From Nitratireductor sp. B36 (GTDB lineage Bacteria; Pseudomonadota; Alphaproteobacteria; Rhizobiales; Rhizobiaceae): 64,000 bases of DNA. The stretch spans positions 806,001 to 870,000 of the forward strand of contig NZ_JACKZY010000002.1 in NCBI RefSeq assembly GCF_020833685.1, read 5' to 3'. The notes beneath the pieces were generated by a model. That model ran no database searches. It saw nothing but the letters and a program-made list of their open reading frames with translations, and was not told the DNA's origin. Shown piece after piece: positions 47,307-56,605 of the stretch (position 1 is the first letter of the stretch; the number at the start of each line of letters is the position of its first letter). The translations under genes were made by a program, and so were the position numbers.

Positions 47307-47981
47307 ATGACAATCGATTTCTCCCAACAGCGCGCCAATATGGTGGAAGGGCAGCTGCGTACGTCCGATGTGACGAGCAGCGCACTTCTTGAAGCGATGG
47401 GTGAGATTCCACGCGAGGCCTTCGTGCCGGGACGTAAGAAGGCGCTCGCCTATATCGACGAGGACATTGAAATCGCTTCGGCTGCCGAAGGAAACGGTGC
47501 GCGCTACCTGATGGAGCCCGCAGCTTTCGGCAAGCTGGTTCAGCTCGCCGACGTTCAGTCCAGCGATGTGGTTCTCGATGTGGGGTCGGGTACCGGATAT
47601 TCCGCAGCCGTGCTGTCGCGTCTCGCCAGTTTTGTTGTTGCGCTGGAGAGTGACGAAGGGCTTTCAGGAATGGCGACAGAGGCGCTCAACGAGCTGGGTT
47701 GCGTCAATGTTGCGGTTGTAGGCGGCGCCTTGCAGGGCGGATATGCAGATGATGCACCGTATGATGTGATCTTTGTCGGTGGGGCCGTGGACCGCGTGCC
47801 GCAAACCCTTCTGGATCAATTGCGCGACGGTGGACGTCTCGTCGCAGTGATCGGGGAAGGCAATGCGGCACAGGCACATCTGTTCGTGAAGGACGACGGC
47901 ATCGTTTCAAGCCGGCCAGCCTTCAATCTCTCAGTGAGACCGCTGCCCGGATTTCAAGAAGAGCCGGCATTCATTTTTTGA
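47307..47981 (+). CDS. Protein-L-isoaspartate O-methyltransferase family protein
   Basis: From the ATG at 47307 the protein has 224 residues. It has QQRANMVEGQLRTSDVT near the start and the SAM-binding loop VVLDVGSGTGYSAAVLS. It resembles Pcm, which methylates damaged isoaspartyl residues, but the family also includes divergent members in front of tolC in Rhizobiales. The upstream gap holds TTGACA with 17 nt to TAGCAA, a possible promoter. It is followed by tolC after about 200 bases. Confidence 0.88.
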   Translation: MTIDFSQQRANMVEGQLRTSDVTSSALLEAMGEIPREAFVPGRKKALAYIDEDIEIASAAEGNGARYLMEPAAFGKLVQLADVQSSDVVLDVGSGTGYSAAVLSRLASFVVALESDEGLSGMATEALNELGCVNVAVVGGALQGGYADDAPYDVIFVGGAVDRVPQTLLDQLRDGGRLVAVIGEGNAAQAHLFVKDDGIVSSRPAFNLSVRPLPGFQEEPAFIF

Positions 47982-48186
47982 GGTGAGACTTGTTGCTTTC
48001 ATGCAACGGAATTGATCAAGGGATTGATGTAACATCTTTTTAAAGAGCGCCTGATTTGGGGGTGGGGGACATGGCGTTGCAATTGTCTCCCGGGCGTGGT
48101 CGCCGGTCGAAAGACCGGAACACATAGTCGGGGTGGTGGTGTCCTGAAAGACGCGGCTGCCGATAACAGTCCGAGGTTGACAGATC

Positions 48187-49551
48187 GTGCCTTTTTACCG
48201 TCGTTTCCTTATTCCCCTAGTGGCCTCTTCTGCGTTGATTGCAACGCCAGTCACCGTTTCCGCCGAGACCATCCTGGGTGCTCTGGCGAAGGCTTACGAG
48301 AACAACTCTACCCTCAATGCGGAACGTGCAGGCGTTCGAATCACGGATGAAGATGTGGCGATCGCGAAGTCCGGCATGCGGCCACGAGTCCAGGGCACCG
48401 CTTCGCTCGCACTGACCCACAATGATGGCACCGACATTCGCACCGGCGAATTTGGTATTTCGCTTACGCAGCCGATCTTCGACGGTTTTCAGACACGAAA
48501 CAATGTTGAGGCTGCCGAGGCTTCGGTTCGGGCGGCCAATGAGGCGCTGAGGAATCAGGAACTCGACACGCTCTTCAACGCTGCCAGCGCGTATATGGAC
48601 GTGATTCGTGATCGCCAGATCGCGGCGTTAAGGGCACAGAATCTGGAATTTCTGGAGGAGCAGGTTCGTTCGGCACGCTCGCGTTTCGACGTGGGCGAGG
48701 GGACGAGAACCGACGTTGCGCAGGCGCAGGCGCGTCGGCAGGCGGCTCTGGCGCAGCTCAGCGCGGCTCGCGCAGCCGTAACCTCCAGTTCGGCCGTTTA
48801 TCGTCAGCTTATCGGCGATGCGCCCGACAATCTGAAAGCGGCAGGCCCTCTGACCAATTTGCTTCCCAAAAACCTGGATAGTGCCCTCGCACTCGGTCTT
48901 GCGGAGCACCCGGTCATCAAGGCGCGTCAACATCAGATCGACACCGCCTCTTTCCGTGTAAAGTCTTCCGAGGGCGCTTTCCTGCCGCAGCTTTCGGGGT
49001 CCGTGGGGCTGTCTCACAGCTATCAGGATTCCTCACCGGGCCTTTCGAGCGACGGATCGAGAGACAGTGCGCGCATCGGGCTTAATCTTACCGTCCCGAT
49101 CTATCAGGGTGGACAGGCTTCCGCTCAGGTGCGCAAAAACAAGGAAACGCTCGGTCAGGCGCGCATCAATCTCGATGTGAGCCGGGATCAGGTTCGCGCG
49201 GCCGTGGTTTCGGCATGGAGCCAGTATCAGGCTGCGCGCGAATCGCTCGCGGCCAACCGTGAATTGGTGCAGGCTGCCCAACTGGCGCTCAATGGTGTGA
49301 TCGAAGAGCGTAATGTGGGGCAACGCACCACGCTCGATGTCTTGAATGCGCAAGCGGATGTGATTGACGCAAAGATCAATCAAGTGAGTGCGGAGCGTGA
49401 CATCGTGGTTGCCAGTTACGCAATTCTCTCGGCAACGGGCCGGCTCTCAGCCAGCCGGCTTGGTCTTCAGGTCAGCCAGTATCGTCCCGAAGAGCATTAC
49501 CAGGCCGTCAAGGACAAGTGGTACGGTCTGCGTACCCCGGATGGTCGCTGA
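48187..49551 (+). CDS. tolC: TolC family outer-membrane efflux protein
   Basis: The 454-residue protein starts at a GTG at 48187 with GAGG nine bases before. A signal sequence (LVASSALIATPVTVSA) is followed by two TolC repeats of about 210 residues each, with the coiled-coil helices rich in Ala, Gln and Arg (VAQAQARRQAALAQLSAAR) and the strand motifs GISLTQPIFDG and LNLTVPIYQGG. It forms the outer-membrane tunnel for type I secretion and drug efflux. Partner pumps are not in the window. Confidence 0.95.
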   Translation: MPFYRRFLIPLVASSALIATPVTVSAETILGALAKAYENNSTLNAERAGVRITDEDVAIAKSGMRPRVQGTASLALTHNDGTDIRTGEFGISLTQPIFDGFQTRNNVEAAEASVRAANEALRNQELDTLFNAASAYMDVIRDRQIAALRAQNLEFLEEQVRSARSRFDVGEGTRTDVAQAQARRQAALAQLSAARAAVTSSSAVYRQLIGDAPDNLKAAGPLTNLLPKNLDSALALGLAEHPVIKARQHQIDTASFRVKSSEGAFLPQLSGSVGLSHSYQDSSPGLSSDGSRDSARIGLNLTVPIYQGGQASAQVRKNKETLGQARINLDVSRDQVRAAVVSAWSQYQAARESLAANRELVQAAQLALNGVIEERNVGQRTTLDVLNAQADVIDAKINQVSAERDIVVASYAILSATGRLSASRLGLQVSQYRPEEHYQAVKDKWYGLRTPDGR

Positions 49552-49578
49552 GGGCGACCTGTTCCGCCCCTGACGTGG

Positions 49579-49610
49579 CGCGCCTCTTTCGAAACGCGCC
49601 TCTTTCGAAA
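49579..49610. repeat. 16-bp perfect tandem repeat after tolC
   Basis: CGCGCCTCTTTCGAAA occurs twice head to tail, between the tolC stop and its terminator-like hairpin. Confidence 0.9.
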
Positions 49611-49624
49611 ATTGAGTTTTGAGG

Positions 49625-49655
49625 AATGCCGGACTTCGTTGAGTCCGGCATTCTT
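49625..49655 (+). terminator. Terminator-like hairpin after tolC
   Basis: AATGCCGGACT and AGTCCGGCATT form a perfect 11-bp stem with a 6-base loop, followed only by CTTGTGT, so the T-run is weak. Confidence 0.65.
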
Positions 49656-49820
49656 GTGTGCAACCTGAAACTGCGTGGGCGTGGGGATTCTCATAAGGCT
49701 GACCGTGCGTTACGCTTCTTCATATGATTCGACCGCCTGTTCCGGCGCCCGGATGGACTTGATATCGCGGGTCCGCGCAGGCAGGTGAGGCGGACGCAGC
49801 TGGAGGCGGCAGGTTTGACG

Positions 49821-50615
49821 ATGTCACAGGGTTTTGGGGCGCAGAAGATGGAAGCTGCAGTCGAGGCGCTGACTTCCAACGGGAGTCAACGTGAGCCCTC
49901 CATGGAGGAAATACTCGCCTCGATCCGTCGCATCATTGAGGACAATGACGCCCCCTCAGCAAAATCATCCGAGAAAGCGGGCCCTGAGGCCATTGCTGCG
50001 AACGAGGCTGTAGCGCAGCGGAACGAGGCGGCTTCCCCGGATCAGGTCTCGAACCGGCAGCCGAACCAGGAAAGCGAAGAAGCTTCATCCATTCAGCCGG
50101 CCAGACCTGACGAAACGCCGAGCGCCGACATGTCGGGTGACGTTGAAACCTTCAAGTCGGAGTTGCGAGAGACGTCAGATCCTGAAGTAGCCTCTGATGC
50201 TGAGGTGCCGGGAGCGCATGTCGCTGGTTCATCCTCATCGTTTGCCTCGACAATCGATCGCGGGCTGATGCAACGGATCGCCGAGGTTGATGCAGTACAG
50301 AGTGCACCGGGTTCTGTTGAGAGTGCTGGTCGTGTCGAGAATAAGCTCCATGACGATGAGCCCCGCCTACCGGCTGCCGCCGAGCGGACCGAGGAAGCGA
50401 AACAGGGCATCCTTTCGGAATATACCGGGCGCAAGGTGGCTGCCGCATTCGGCGAGTTGAATGAAGCCTTTGAAGCCAGCAGGCGGCGCAATTTCGATCA
50501 GATGGCCGAAGAAATGCTGAGGCCCATGTTGCAGGACTGGCTCGACAACAATCTGCCAACCATTGTCGAGCGTCTTGTGCGTGAGGAGATCGAACGGATC
50601 GCGCGGGGCGGGTAG
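49821..50615 (+). CDS. popZ: Polar organizing protein PopZ (DUF2497)
   Basis: The 264-residue protein has the PopZ plan: a short conserved N-terminal helix (REPSMEEILASIRRIIEDND), a long acidic, Ser/Glu/Pro-rich disordered middle (about residues 45-190), and a C-terminal assembly region (EEMLRPMLQDWLDNNLPTIV and VREEIERIARGG). PopZ builds a polymeric matrix at the cell pole and anchors the chromosome centromere and signalling proteins. The ATG at 49821 is chosen; an in-frame earlier start exists. It lies directly before valS, a common alphaproteobacterial order. Confidence 0.93.
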   Translation: MSQGFGAQKMEAAVEALTSNGSQREPSMEEILASIRRIIEDNDAPSAKSSEKAGPEAIAANEAVAQRNEAASPDQVSNRQPNQESEEASSIQPARPDETPSADMSGDVETFKSELRETSDPEVASDAEVPGAHVAGSSSSFASTIDRGLMQRIAEVDAVQSAPGSVESAGRVENKLHDDEPRLPAAAERTEEAKQGILSEYTGRKVAAAFGELNEAFEASRRRNFDQMAEEMLRPMLQDWLDNNLPTIVERLVREEIERIARGG

Positions 50616-50801
50616 GCTGCGCCCTCTGCCGGTTGACTTGACCTGACCCTTCGGCTTTACACCGTTCTGTGAAGAGACCAGATTGCTGGTTTGCCGCTTT
50701 GTCGCCTTCTTCGGGGTGGCGGAGCGATCAATTGTTGATTCCACGCAGTTCCGGAGGGGCCGTTTGCATGTTCCCGGGATTGCTCTAGCGCGGAAACCCT
50801 C

Positions 50802-53654
50802 ATGCTTGAAAAGACTTACGACGCGGCAAGCGTCGAGCCGAAAATCGCCGCTCGCTGGGAAGAGACCGATGCCTTCAAGGCGGGAGCCGGCGCGGAAGCG
50901 GGCGCGGACTCCTTTACCATCGTCATTCCACCCCCCAATGTGACCGGCTCACTGCATATGGGGCATGCACTCAACAACACGCTTCAGGACATCATGGTGC
51001 GTTTCGAGCGCATGCGCGGCAAGGACGTTCTGTGGCAACCGGGCATGGACCATGCGGGAATTGCCACGCAGATGGTTGTCGAGCGTCAGCTCATGGAGAA
51101 ACAGCAGCATCGCCGCGACATGGGCCGCGAAAAATTCGTCGACAAGGTCTGGGAATGGAAGGCCGAGTCCGGTGGCGCGATCATGAACCAGCTGAAACGG
51201 CTGGGGGCTTCCTGCGACTGGTCGCGTGAACGCTTCACCATGGACGAGGGACTTTCGAAGGCCGTGGTGGAGGTTTTCGTTTCGCTCTACAAGCAGGAAC
51301 TGATCTATAAGGACAAGCGTCTGGTCAACTGGGATCCGAAGCTTCTGACCGCAATCTCGGATCTCGAGGTCGAGCAGATCGAGACCAATGGCAATCTATG
51401 GCATTTCCGCTACCCGCTGGCTGACGGACTGACCTATGAACATCCCTACAAGCTGGATGATGATGGCAACCGGGTGACCTGGCGGCCGTCGGACGGCCAG
51501 CCGGATGGCTATGAGACGCGTGACTATGTGGTGGTCGCCACGACCCGTCCGGAAACCATGCTGGGCGATTCCGGCGTTGCGGTGCATCCTGACGATCCGC
51601 GCTACAAGGAACTGGTCGGAAAGAATGTGCTCCTGCCGCTGGTTGGCCGGCGCATCCCGATCGTGGCCGACGATTATCCGGATCCGGAGGCAGGTACAGG
51701 CGCGGTGAAAATGACACCTGCGCACGATTTCAACGATTTTGAGGTCGGCAAGCGCCATGATCTGGCACAGATCAACATCATGGCGACTGATGCCACGATA
51801 GCCCTCAAGGGTAATGAAGCCTTTCTCGAAGGGTTGGAAGGCGCGGATGCGCCGCTTGCTCGCACGATCGCCGAACTCGATGGTGTCGATCGCTTCAAGG
51901 CGCGCGAGAAGATTGTCGCCATGATGGATGAGGCGGGGCTTCTGGAGAAGGTGGAGCCCCACAAGCATATGGTGCCGCACGGCGACCGTGGCGGCGTGCC
52001 GATTGAACCCTTCCTCACCGACCAGTGGTATGTGGACGCAAAGACCTTGGCGAAAACGGCGATCGCGTCCGTGCGCGAAGGCCGCACGAAATTCGTGCCC
52101 AAGACTTGGGAAAAGACCTATTTCGAGTGGATGGAAAACATTCAGCCATGGTGTGTTTCCCGCCAGCTTTGGTGGGGGCATCAGATTCCGGCGTGGTACG
52201 GCCCGGATGGGCAGGTCTTCGTCGAGAAGGACGAAGAAACCGCGCTTGAGGCTGCAATCCAGCACTATATTTCGCACGAAGGGCCGTGGAAGGCCTGGGT
52301 TGAAGAGAAGCTTGAGAATTTCAAGCCAGGCGAGATCCTGACCCGGGACGAGGATGTGCTCGACACATGGTTTTCCTCAGCTCTGTGGCCATTTTCAACG
52401 CTGGGATGGCCGGACAAGACGCCTGAGCTTGCACGTTATTACCCGACCTCGGTTCTGGTGACGGGCTTCGACATTATCTTCTTCTGGGTCGCCCGGATGA
52501 TGATGATGGGCATGCATTTCATGGAGAAGGAGCCGTTCCACACGGTCTATGTCCACGCGCTGGTCCGGGACAAGAACGGCGCCAAAATGTCGAAGTCGAA
52601 AGGCAATGTCATCGATCCCCTCGAGCTGATCGACGAGTATGGTGCCGATGCCCTGCGCTTCACGCTGGCAATCATGGCAGCGCAAGGCCGCGACGTGAAA
52701 CTGGACCCGGCGCGTGTGGCTGGTTACCGCAATTTCGGCACCAAGCTCTGGAATGCAACGCGTTTTGCCGAAATGAACGGGGTCAAGCGTGACGAGAATT
52801 TCCGTCCTGAAAATGCGAATCTCGCCATAAACCGCTGGATTCTGACCGAGCTGACGCGGGCTGCCAGGGGAATTACCGAGAGCATCGAGACATATCGCTT
52901 CAACGAGGCGGCGGGGACGGCTTACCGGTTCGTCTGGAGCCTTTTCTGCGACTGGTATCTGGAACTTCTGAAACCTGTCTTTGCGGGGGATGATGAGGCG
53001 GCGAAGGCGGAGGCCCGCGCGTGTGCGGCCTATGTGCTTGAGGAAACCTACAAGCTTCTGCATCCAATGATGCCGTTCATGACCGAGGAGCTCTGGGCGC
53101 ATACAGGAGGAGACGCTGGCCGGGATAGCGTTCTGGCGCTAACCCGCTGGCCGGCCCCAGACTTTGAGGATGAGGAGGCGGCCGCCGATATCAACTGGCT
53201 CGTCGAGCTGGTGTCCGGCATACGCTCTGTGCGCGCCGAAATGAACGTGCCGCCGTCTGCCACGGCGCCTCTGGTGGCTGTTGATGCCGATGAGGCAACG
53301 CGGGCGCGTGTTGCACGGCACGACCCGGCCATTCGACGCCTTGCGCGGGTCGGAGAGCTTGGTTTTGCGGGCGAAGCACCGAAGGGATCAGCGCAGATCG
53401 TGCTCGGCGACACCACGTTCTGCCTGCCGCTTGGTGACCTGATCGACCTGTCGGCGGAAGCTGCGCGGCTGGAAAAGGAAATCGCCAAAACCTCCGCGGA
53501 AATGCAGCGGCTGGAAAAGAAGCTGGGCAATGAGAAATTCGTTGCGAATGCGCCGCAGGAGATCGTTGCGGCCGAGCGCGAGAAGCTGGCGGAATTCGCC
53601 GATGCGAAGGCACGTCTGGAAGTGGCGCTTGCCCGTGTGAACGAAGCGGGCTGA
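50802..53654 (+). CDS. valS: Valine--tRNA ligase
   Basis: The 950-residue protein charges tRNA-Val. It is a class I synthetase, with the HIGH motif as HMGH in NVTGSLHMGHAL, an editing (CP1) domain from about residue 200 (VATTRPETMLGD), the KMSKS loop KMSKSKGN near 605, and a C-terminal coiled coil (EAARLEKEIAKTSAEMQRLE) typical of bacterial ValRS. It follows popZ and ends with a terminator at 53689-53725. Confidence 0.97.
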   Translation: MLEKTYDAASVEPKIAARWEETDAFKAGAGAEAGADSFTIVIPPPNVTGSLHMGHALNNTLQDIMVRFERMRGKDVLWQPGMDHAGIATQMVVERQLMEKQQHRRDMGREKFVDKVWEWKAESGGAIMNQLKRLGASCDWSRERFTMDEGLSKAVVEVFVSLYKQELIYKDKRLVNWDPKLLTAISDLEVEQIETNGNLWHFRYPLADGLTYEHPYKLDDDGNRVTWRPSDGQPDGYETRDYVVVATTRPETMLGDSGVAVHPDDPRYKELVGKNVLLPLVGRRIPIVADDYPDPEAGTGAVKMTPAHDFNDFEVGKRHDLAQINIMATDATIALKGNEAFLEGLEGADAPLARTIAELDGVDRFKAREKIVAMMDEAGLLEKVEPHKHMVPHGDRGGVPIEPFLTDQWYVDAKTLAKTAIASVREGRTKFVPKTWEKTYFEWMENIQPWCVSRQLWWGHQIPAWYGPDGQVFVEKDEETALEAAIQHYISHEGPWKAWVEEKLENFKPGEILTRDEDVLDTWFSSALWPFSTLGWPDKTPELARYYPTSVLVTGFDIIFFWVARMMMMGMHFMEKEPFHTVYVHALVRDKNGAKMSKSKGNVIDPLELIDEYGADALRFTLAIMAAQGRDVKLDPARVAGYRNFGTKLWNATRFAEMNGVKRDENFRPENANLAINRWILTELTRAARGITESIETYRFNEAAGTAYRFVWSLFCDWYLELLKPVFAGDDEAAKAEARACAAYVLEETYKLLHPMMPFMTEELWAHTGGDAGRDSVLALTRWPAPDFEDEEAAADINWLVELVSGIRSVRAEMNVPPSATAPLVAVDADEATRARVARHDPAIRRLARVGELGFAGEAPKGSAQIVLGDTTFCLPLGDLIDLSAEAARLEKEIAKTSAEMQRLEKKLGNEKFVANAPQEIVAAEREKLAEFADAKARLEVALARVNEAG

Positions 53655-53688
53655 CGGCACGGGTCTGGGACCAAGATCAGAGGGTCAC

Positions 53689-53725
53689 AAGCCGCGCTCA
53701 ACCTGCAAGGTGGGCGCGGCTTTCT
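53689..53725 (+). terminator. Probable terminator of valS
   Basis: AAGCCGCGC pairs with GCGCGGCTT across a 16-base loop, followed by TTCTC. The stem is strong but the loop is long and the T-run short. Confidence 0.6.
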
Positions 53726-53957
53726 CATTGGGCTGATGATTCGTGATCGGATGGCGACGACGCGTGTCGGAGACGTTCCGCGCGACCGGTTTGTGACGTT
53801 TTCACGAAATCTCTGACAGGTGTTGCTATTGTGCAACTTGCTTCAAATTCGCGTTTGCTTTGGAGCGAAATGTGTCGATTTGAGGGGAATTTTAAGGCCA
53901 TGGCGGCTTTGCTGAGCCTGACAGAGCACGTTGCTCCGCCAATATCCGATAGAGGTA

Positions 53958-53976
53958 TTACGTTCACGTAAGCGTG
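53958..53976. promoter_or_regulatory. Overlapping inverted repeats upstream of fadL
   Basis: TTACGTTCACGTAA (53958-53971) is a perfect 6-bp inverted repeat with a 2-base spacer; the second, TCACG-taag-CGTGA, overlaps it. They lie about 90 bases before the fadL start. The motif resembles operators of MerR-family regulators of fatty-acid and branched-chain catabolism, by memory only. Confidence 0.45.
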
Positions 53977-54060
53977 AGGTGGGGTAAGCTGTACAGTAAC
54001 AATTGAGCTTCGAGACGCCGCTGCTATTCTTGAAGCAGCAATTGGAGGAGAGGGGATCTC

Positions 54061-55167
54061 ATGCGTTTGGTTCGCATTCTATCGGCTACGACCGTTCTGG
54101 CTGCGGCTATTGGTTCAGCCCAAGCGGGTGGTTTTTCGCGTGGCACTGCTGACACCGACATCCTTTACGAGGATGGCAACTTCAACATGCGTGCGGGTGC
54201 GATCATCGTCGTTCCGACGCAGAAGTTTTCCAAGTCGGTCAATCCGGCGCTTGTCGGTACGGATTACCTCGACACCTACGTCATTCCATCGGGTGCCGTG
54301 AAGATCAAAATGACGGACAATTTGTCCTGCGCGGGCACCTACACGGACGTTTACGGTGCAGCCTCGACCTATGCGTCGCCCTTCGGTCCCGCTTTAAAAC
54401 TGTCAGAGAAGTTTACCGTTACCGAGTTCGGTGCGACCTGTGCCGTGTTCATGAACATGGGGAAGGGGCGGCTTGCTGTCTTAGGCGGCGCTTTTCTTGA
54501 AAAGTTCAATTATGACTTTGTGGGTGGCGGGGGCAAGCTTGACGTTGGCCTCACGAGCAGTGCCGTTGGCTGGCGCGCCGGTGTCGCTTATGAAATTCCG
54601 GATATCGCGTTTCGCACCGAGCTTATGTATCGCTCCGGCACGACACATGATGCCAGCGGCAGCGGTAATCTGACGGTGGCTCCTGGCGTTTCCATTCCGG
54701 TACCGGCAGCCGGTGATGGCGAACTTCCGCAGAGCGTGGAATTGAAAGTACAATCCGGTATCGCACCCGGTTGGCTTGCCTTTGGTTCCGTTCGCTGGAC
54801 TGACTGGTCTGTTAATGAAACGCTGAACCTTAATGTGACCGGCGTCGGCACCAGCCAGAACCAGTATTACTGGCGGGATGGATGGACCATCACCGGTGGT
54901 GTGGGCCATGCGTTTACAGACAATGTGTCGGGTCTTGTCAGCCTTCAGTGGGACCGTGGAGTGTCTACTGGTTATGACTTCCGCACCGACAAGTGGCTTT
55001 TGGCGGCCGGCGTCAGCATGAAGGATTCTCTGGGTGGGGAGCTCCGCCTGGGTGGTGCTGTGTCTTATCTGGCGAGCGCAGAGGCCACGAAGGGGATCGA
55101 AGCCGGCAATGCGGTGGATTCAGGTTGGGCTGGCATTCTATCGGCCAACTACAAGGTCAAATGGTAG
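54061..55167 (+). CDS. FadL/OmpP1 family outer-membrane transporter
   Basis: The 368-residue protein has a signal peptide ending at SAQA, then GGFSRGTADTDILYEDGNF, the N-terminal hatch typical of FadL. The remaining sequence alternates like beta-strands and ends with NYKVKW, an aromatic terminus. FadL-like channels take up long-chain fatty acids or other hydrophobic compounds through the outer membrane. GGAGGAGAGGGG lies just before the ATG, a very strong ribosome site. Strong terminator downstream. The palindrome upstream may bind a lipid-responsive regulator. Confidence 0.9.
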   Translation: MRLVRILSATTVLAAAIGSAQAGGFSRGTADTDILYEDGNFNMRAGAIIVVPTQKFSKSVNPALVGTDYLDTYVIPSGAVKIKMTDNLSCAGTYTDVYGAASTYASPFGPALKLSEKFTVTEFGATCAVFMNMGKGRLAVLGGAFLEKFNYDFVGGGGKLDVGLTSSAVGWRAGVAYEIPDIAFRTELMYRSGTTHDASGSGNLTVAPGVSIPVPAAGDGELPQSVELKVQSGIAPGWLAFGSVRWTDWSVNETLNLNVTGVGTSQNQYYWRDGWTITGGVGHAFTDNVSGLVSLQWDRGVSTGYDFRTDKWLLAAGVSMKDSLGGELRLGGAVSYLASAEATKGIEAGNAVDSGWAGILSANYKVKW

Positions 55168-55206
55168 GCTCATTCAAAAGCCCAGAGGGGTTAATCCTAT
55201 CTCTCC

Positions 55207-55235
55207 AAAGACCCGGCTTCGGCCGGGTCTTTTTT
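55207..55235 (+). terminator. Intrinsic terminator of fadL
   Basis: AAAGACCCGGC, loop TTCG, GCCGGGTCTTT with further Ts. A perfect 11-bp stem with a stable tetraloop. Confidence 0.95.
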
Positions 55236-55431
55236 ATTCCTGGCAGGAAGGCCAACCATTCTTGCGGGCGACCATGCTGTCGGCGGTGGGAGGACGAGAC
55301 TTGTATTGCGACGGGTTTTGCCGCACATAAGAGCAGTCACCCGATCCGGGCCCCTCTGGCAGGCAAGGCGTTGCCTGTGATGTCGGATCGAACGACAACG
55401 CGCAAACGCGGCGCAAACCTCGTATCTCTCC

Positions 55432-56364
55432 ATGACAATGCATGACTGGCTTTGGCCCGGTTTTCTGGCCTTCGTGGCCGTAGTCCTCTTTTTCGATCTT
55501 TTTGTCCTGCACCGACGCGATCACGTCATCACGACGCGCGAAGCGATGAAGACAGTGGCAGGCTATGTGGCTCTGGCCATGGTCTTTGCGATGGGCGTGT
55601 TCTACTTCGGCGGCAAGGATCGGGGGGCGGAGTTCCTGACCGGATATCTGATCGAACAAGCGCTTTCTCTCGACAATATCTTCGTCATCGCGCTCATATT
55701 CACCTATTTCAAGGTGCCTTCCGAAGCGCAGTATCGCGTGCTCTTCTACGGCATTCTCGGCGCGATCGTGATGCGTCTTTCGCTGATCGTTCCGGGCGTA
55801 AAGCTGGTTGATCAGTTTATGGTCATCGGTATGGCGCTGGGGGCGCTTCTCGTCTTCTCCGGCTTCAAGATGATGACCTCCGACGAAGAGATGATCGACC
55901 CGGGGGAAAGCCGGATCGTGAAACTTCTGATGAAAACCGGGCGTGTCACACAGGAATATGAAGGCTCGCGCTTTTTGACAAAGCGCAACGGCGTTCTTTT
56001 CATGACTCCGCTTTTCGTCGTCCTGGTGACAGTGGAATTCACGGATCTGATCTTTGCGGTCGATTCCATTCCGGCCGTTCTCGCCGTCTCCAATGATCCC
56101 TTCATCGTCTTTTCATCCAACGTGTTCGCGGTGATGGGATTGCGCGCGATGTTCTTTGTTCTCTCCGGCATGATGCGGACCTTCAAGCACCTCAAAACCG
56201 GACTTTCTCTGGTTTTGATGTTCATTGGCCTCAAAATGCTGGTTGCGCACTGGATCAAGATTCCCTCACCGCTGGCTCTCTCTGTCACAGTGCTTCTGAT
56301 CGGAGGCTCGATCGTCGCCTCGATCATCGCGCGGAAGCGGGAAGAACAGGGAATACAGCCGTAA
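55432..56364 (+). CDS. TerC family membrane protein
   Basis: A 310-residue membrane protein of the TerC/Alx group, with about nine membrane segments. The conserved acidic residues appear in YLIEQALSLDNIFVIALIF and VLVTVEFTDLIFAVDSIPAV. Alx-type members export manganese; the TerC name comes from tellurium resistance loci, but no ter genes are nearby. I saw no manganese riboswitch in the leader. The ATG at 55432 has a poor ribosome site; the ATG two codons later is an alternative. Confidence 0.93.
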   Translation: MTMHDWLWPGFLAFVAVVLFFDLFVLHRRDHVITTREAMKTVAGYVALAMVFAMGVFYFGGKDRGAEFLTGYLIEQALSLDNIFVIALIFTYFKVPSEAQYRVLFYGILGAIVMRLSLIVPGVKLVDQFMVIGMALGALLVFSGFKMMTSDEEMIDPGESRIVKLLMKTGRVTQEYEGSRFLTKRNGVLFMTPLFVVLVTVEFTDLIFAVDSIPAVLAVSNDPFIVFSSNVFAVMGLRAMFFVLSGMMRTFKHLKTGLSLVLMFIGLKMLVAHWIKIPSPLALSVTVLLIGGSIVASIIARKREEQGIQP

Positions 56365-56379
56365 GATCGCGAGGTCGGG

Positions 56380-56404
56380 CAGGGCGCTTTGTGCGCCCTG
56401 TTTC
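56380..56404 (+). terminator. Terminator-like hairpin after terC
   Basis: CAGGGCGC, loop TTTGT, GCGCCCTG, then TTTCC. A perfect 8-bp stem 15 bases after the terC stop with a weak T-run. Confidence 0.65.
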
Positions 56405-56605
56405 CATTGCTGACAGCCCCTGACTGTTGTGCACAGGGCAATGTGTTCATTTGGCAACAGTTTCTCAATAAGCATTCGGTTAAGAATGGGGTGGGACGAA
56501 ACGCCAATTTCCCGCCATAAACCCGGCGCATCGAAAATGCTCGATGGCGCACGGGACACAACCGACTGTTCAGGAGAAGTGCCGCGCGCTGCGGCTGGGG
56601 TAATT

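Larger units (their letters stand above)
53655..54060. other. Intergenic region between valS and fadL
   Basis: About 406 bases. It holds the valS terminator at its left end and overlapping inverted repeats at 53958-53976 near the fadL promoter. No credible gene is seen in between. Confidence 0.6.

Noticed and set aside
55236-55431. Manganese (yybP-ykoY) riboswitch before terC
   Set aside because: The conserved loop sequences of that class are not seen.
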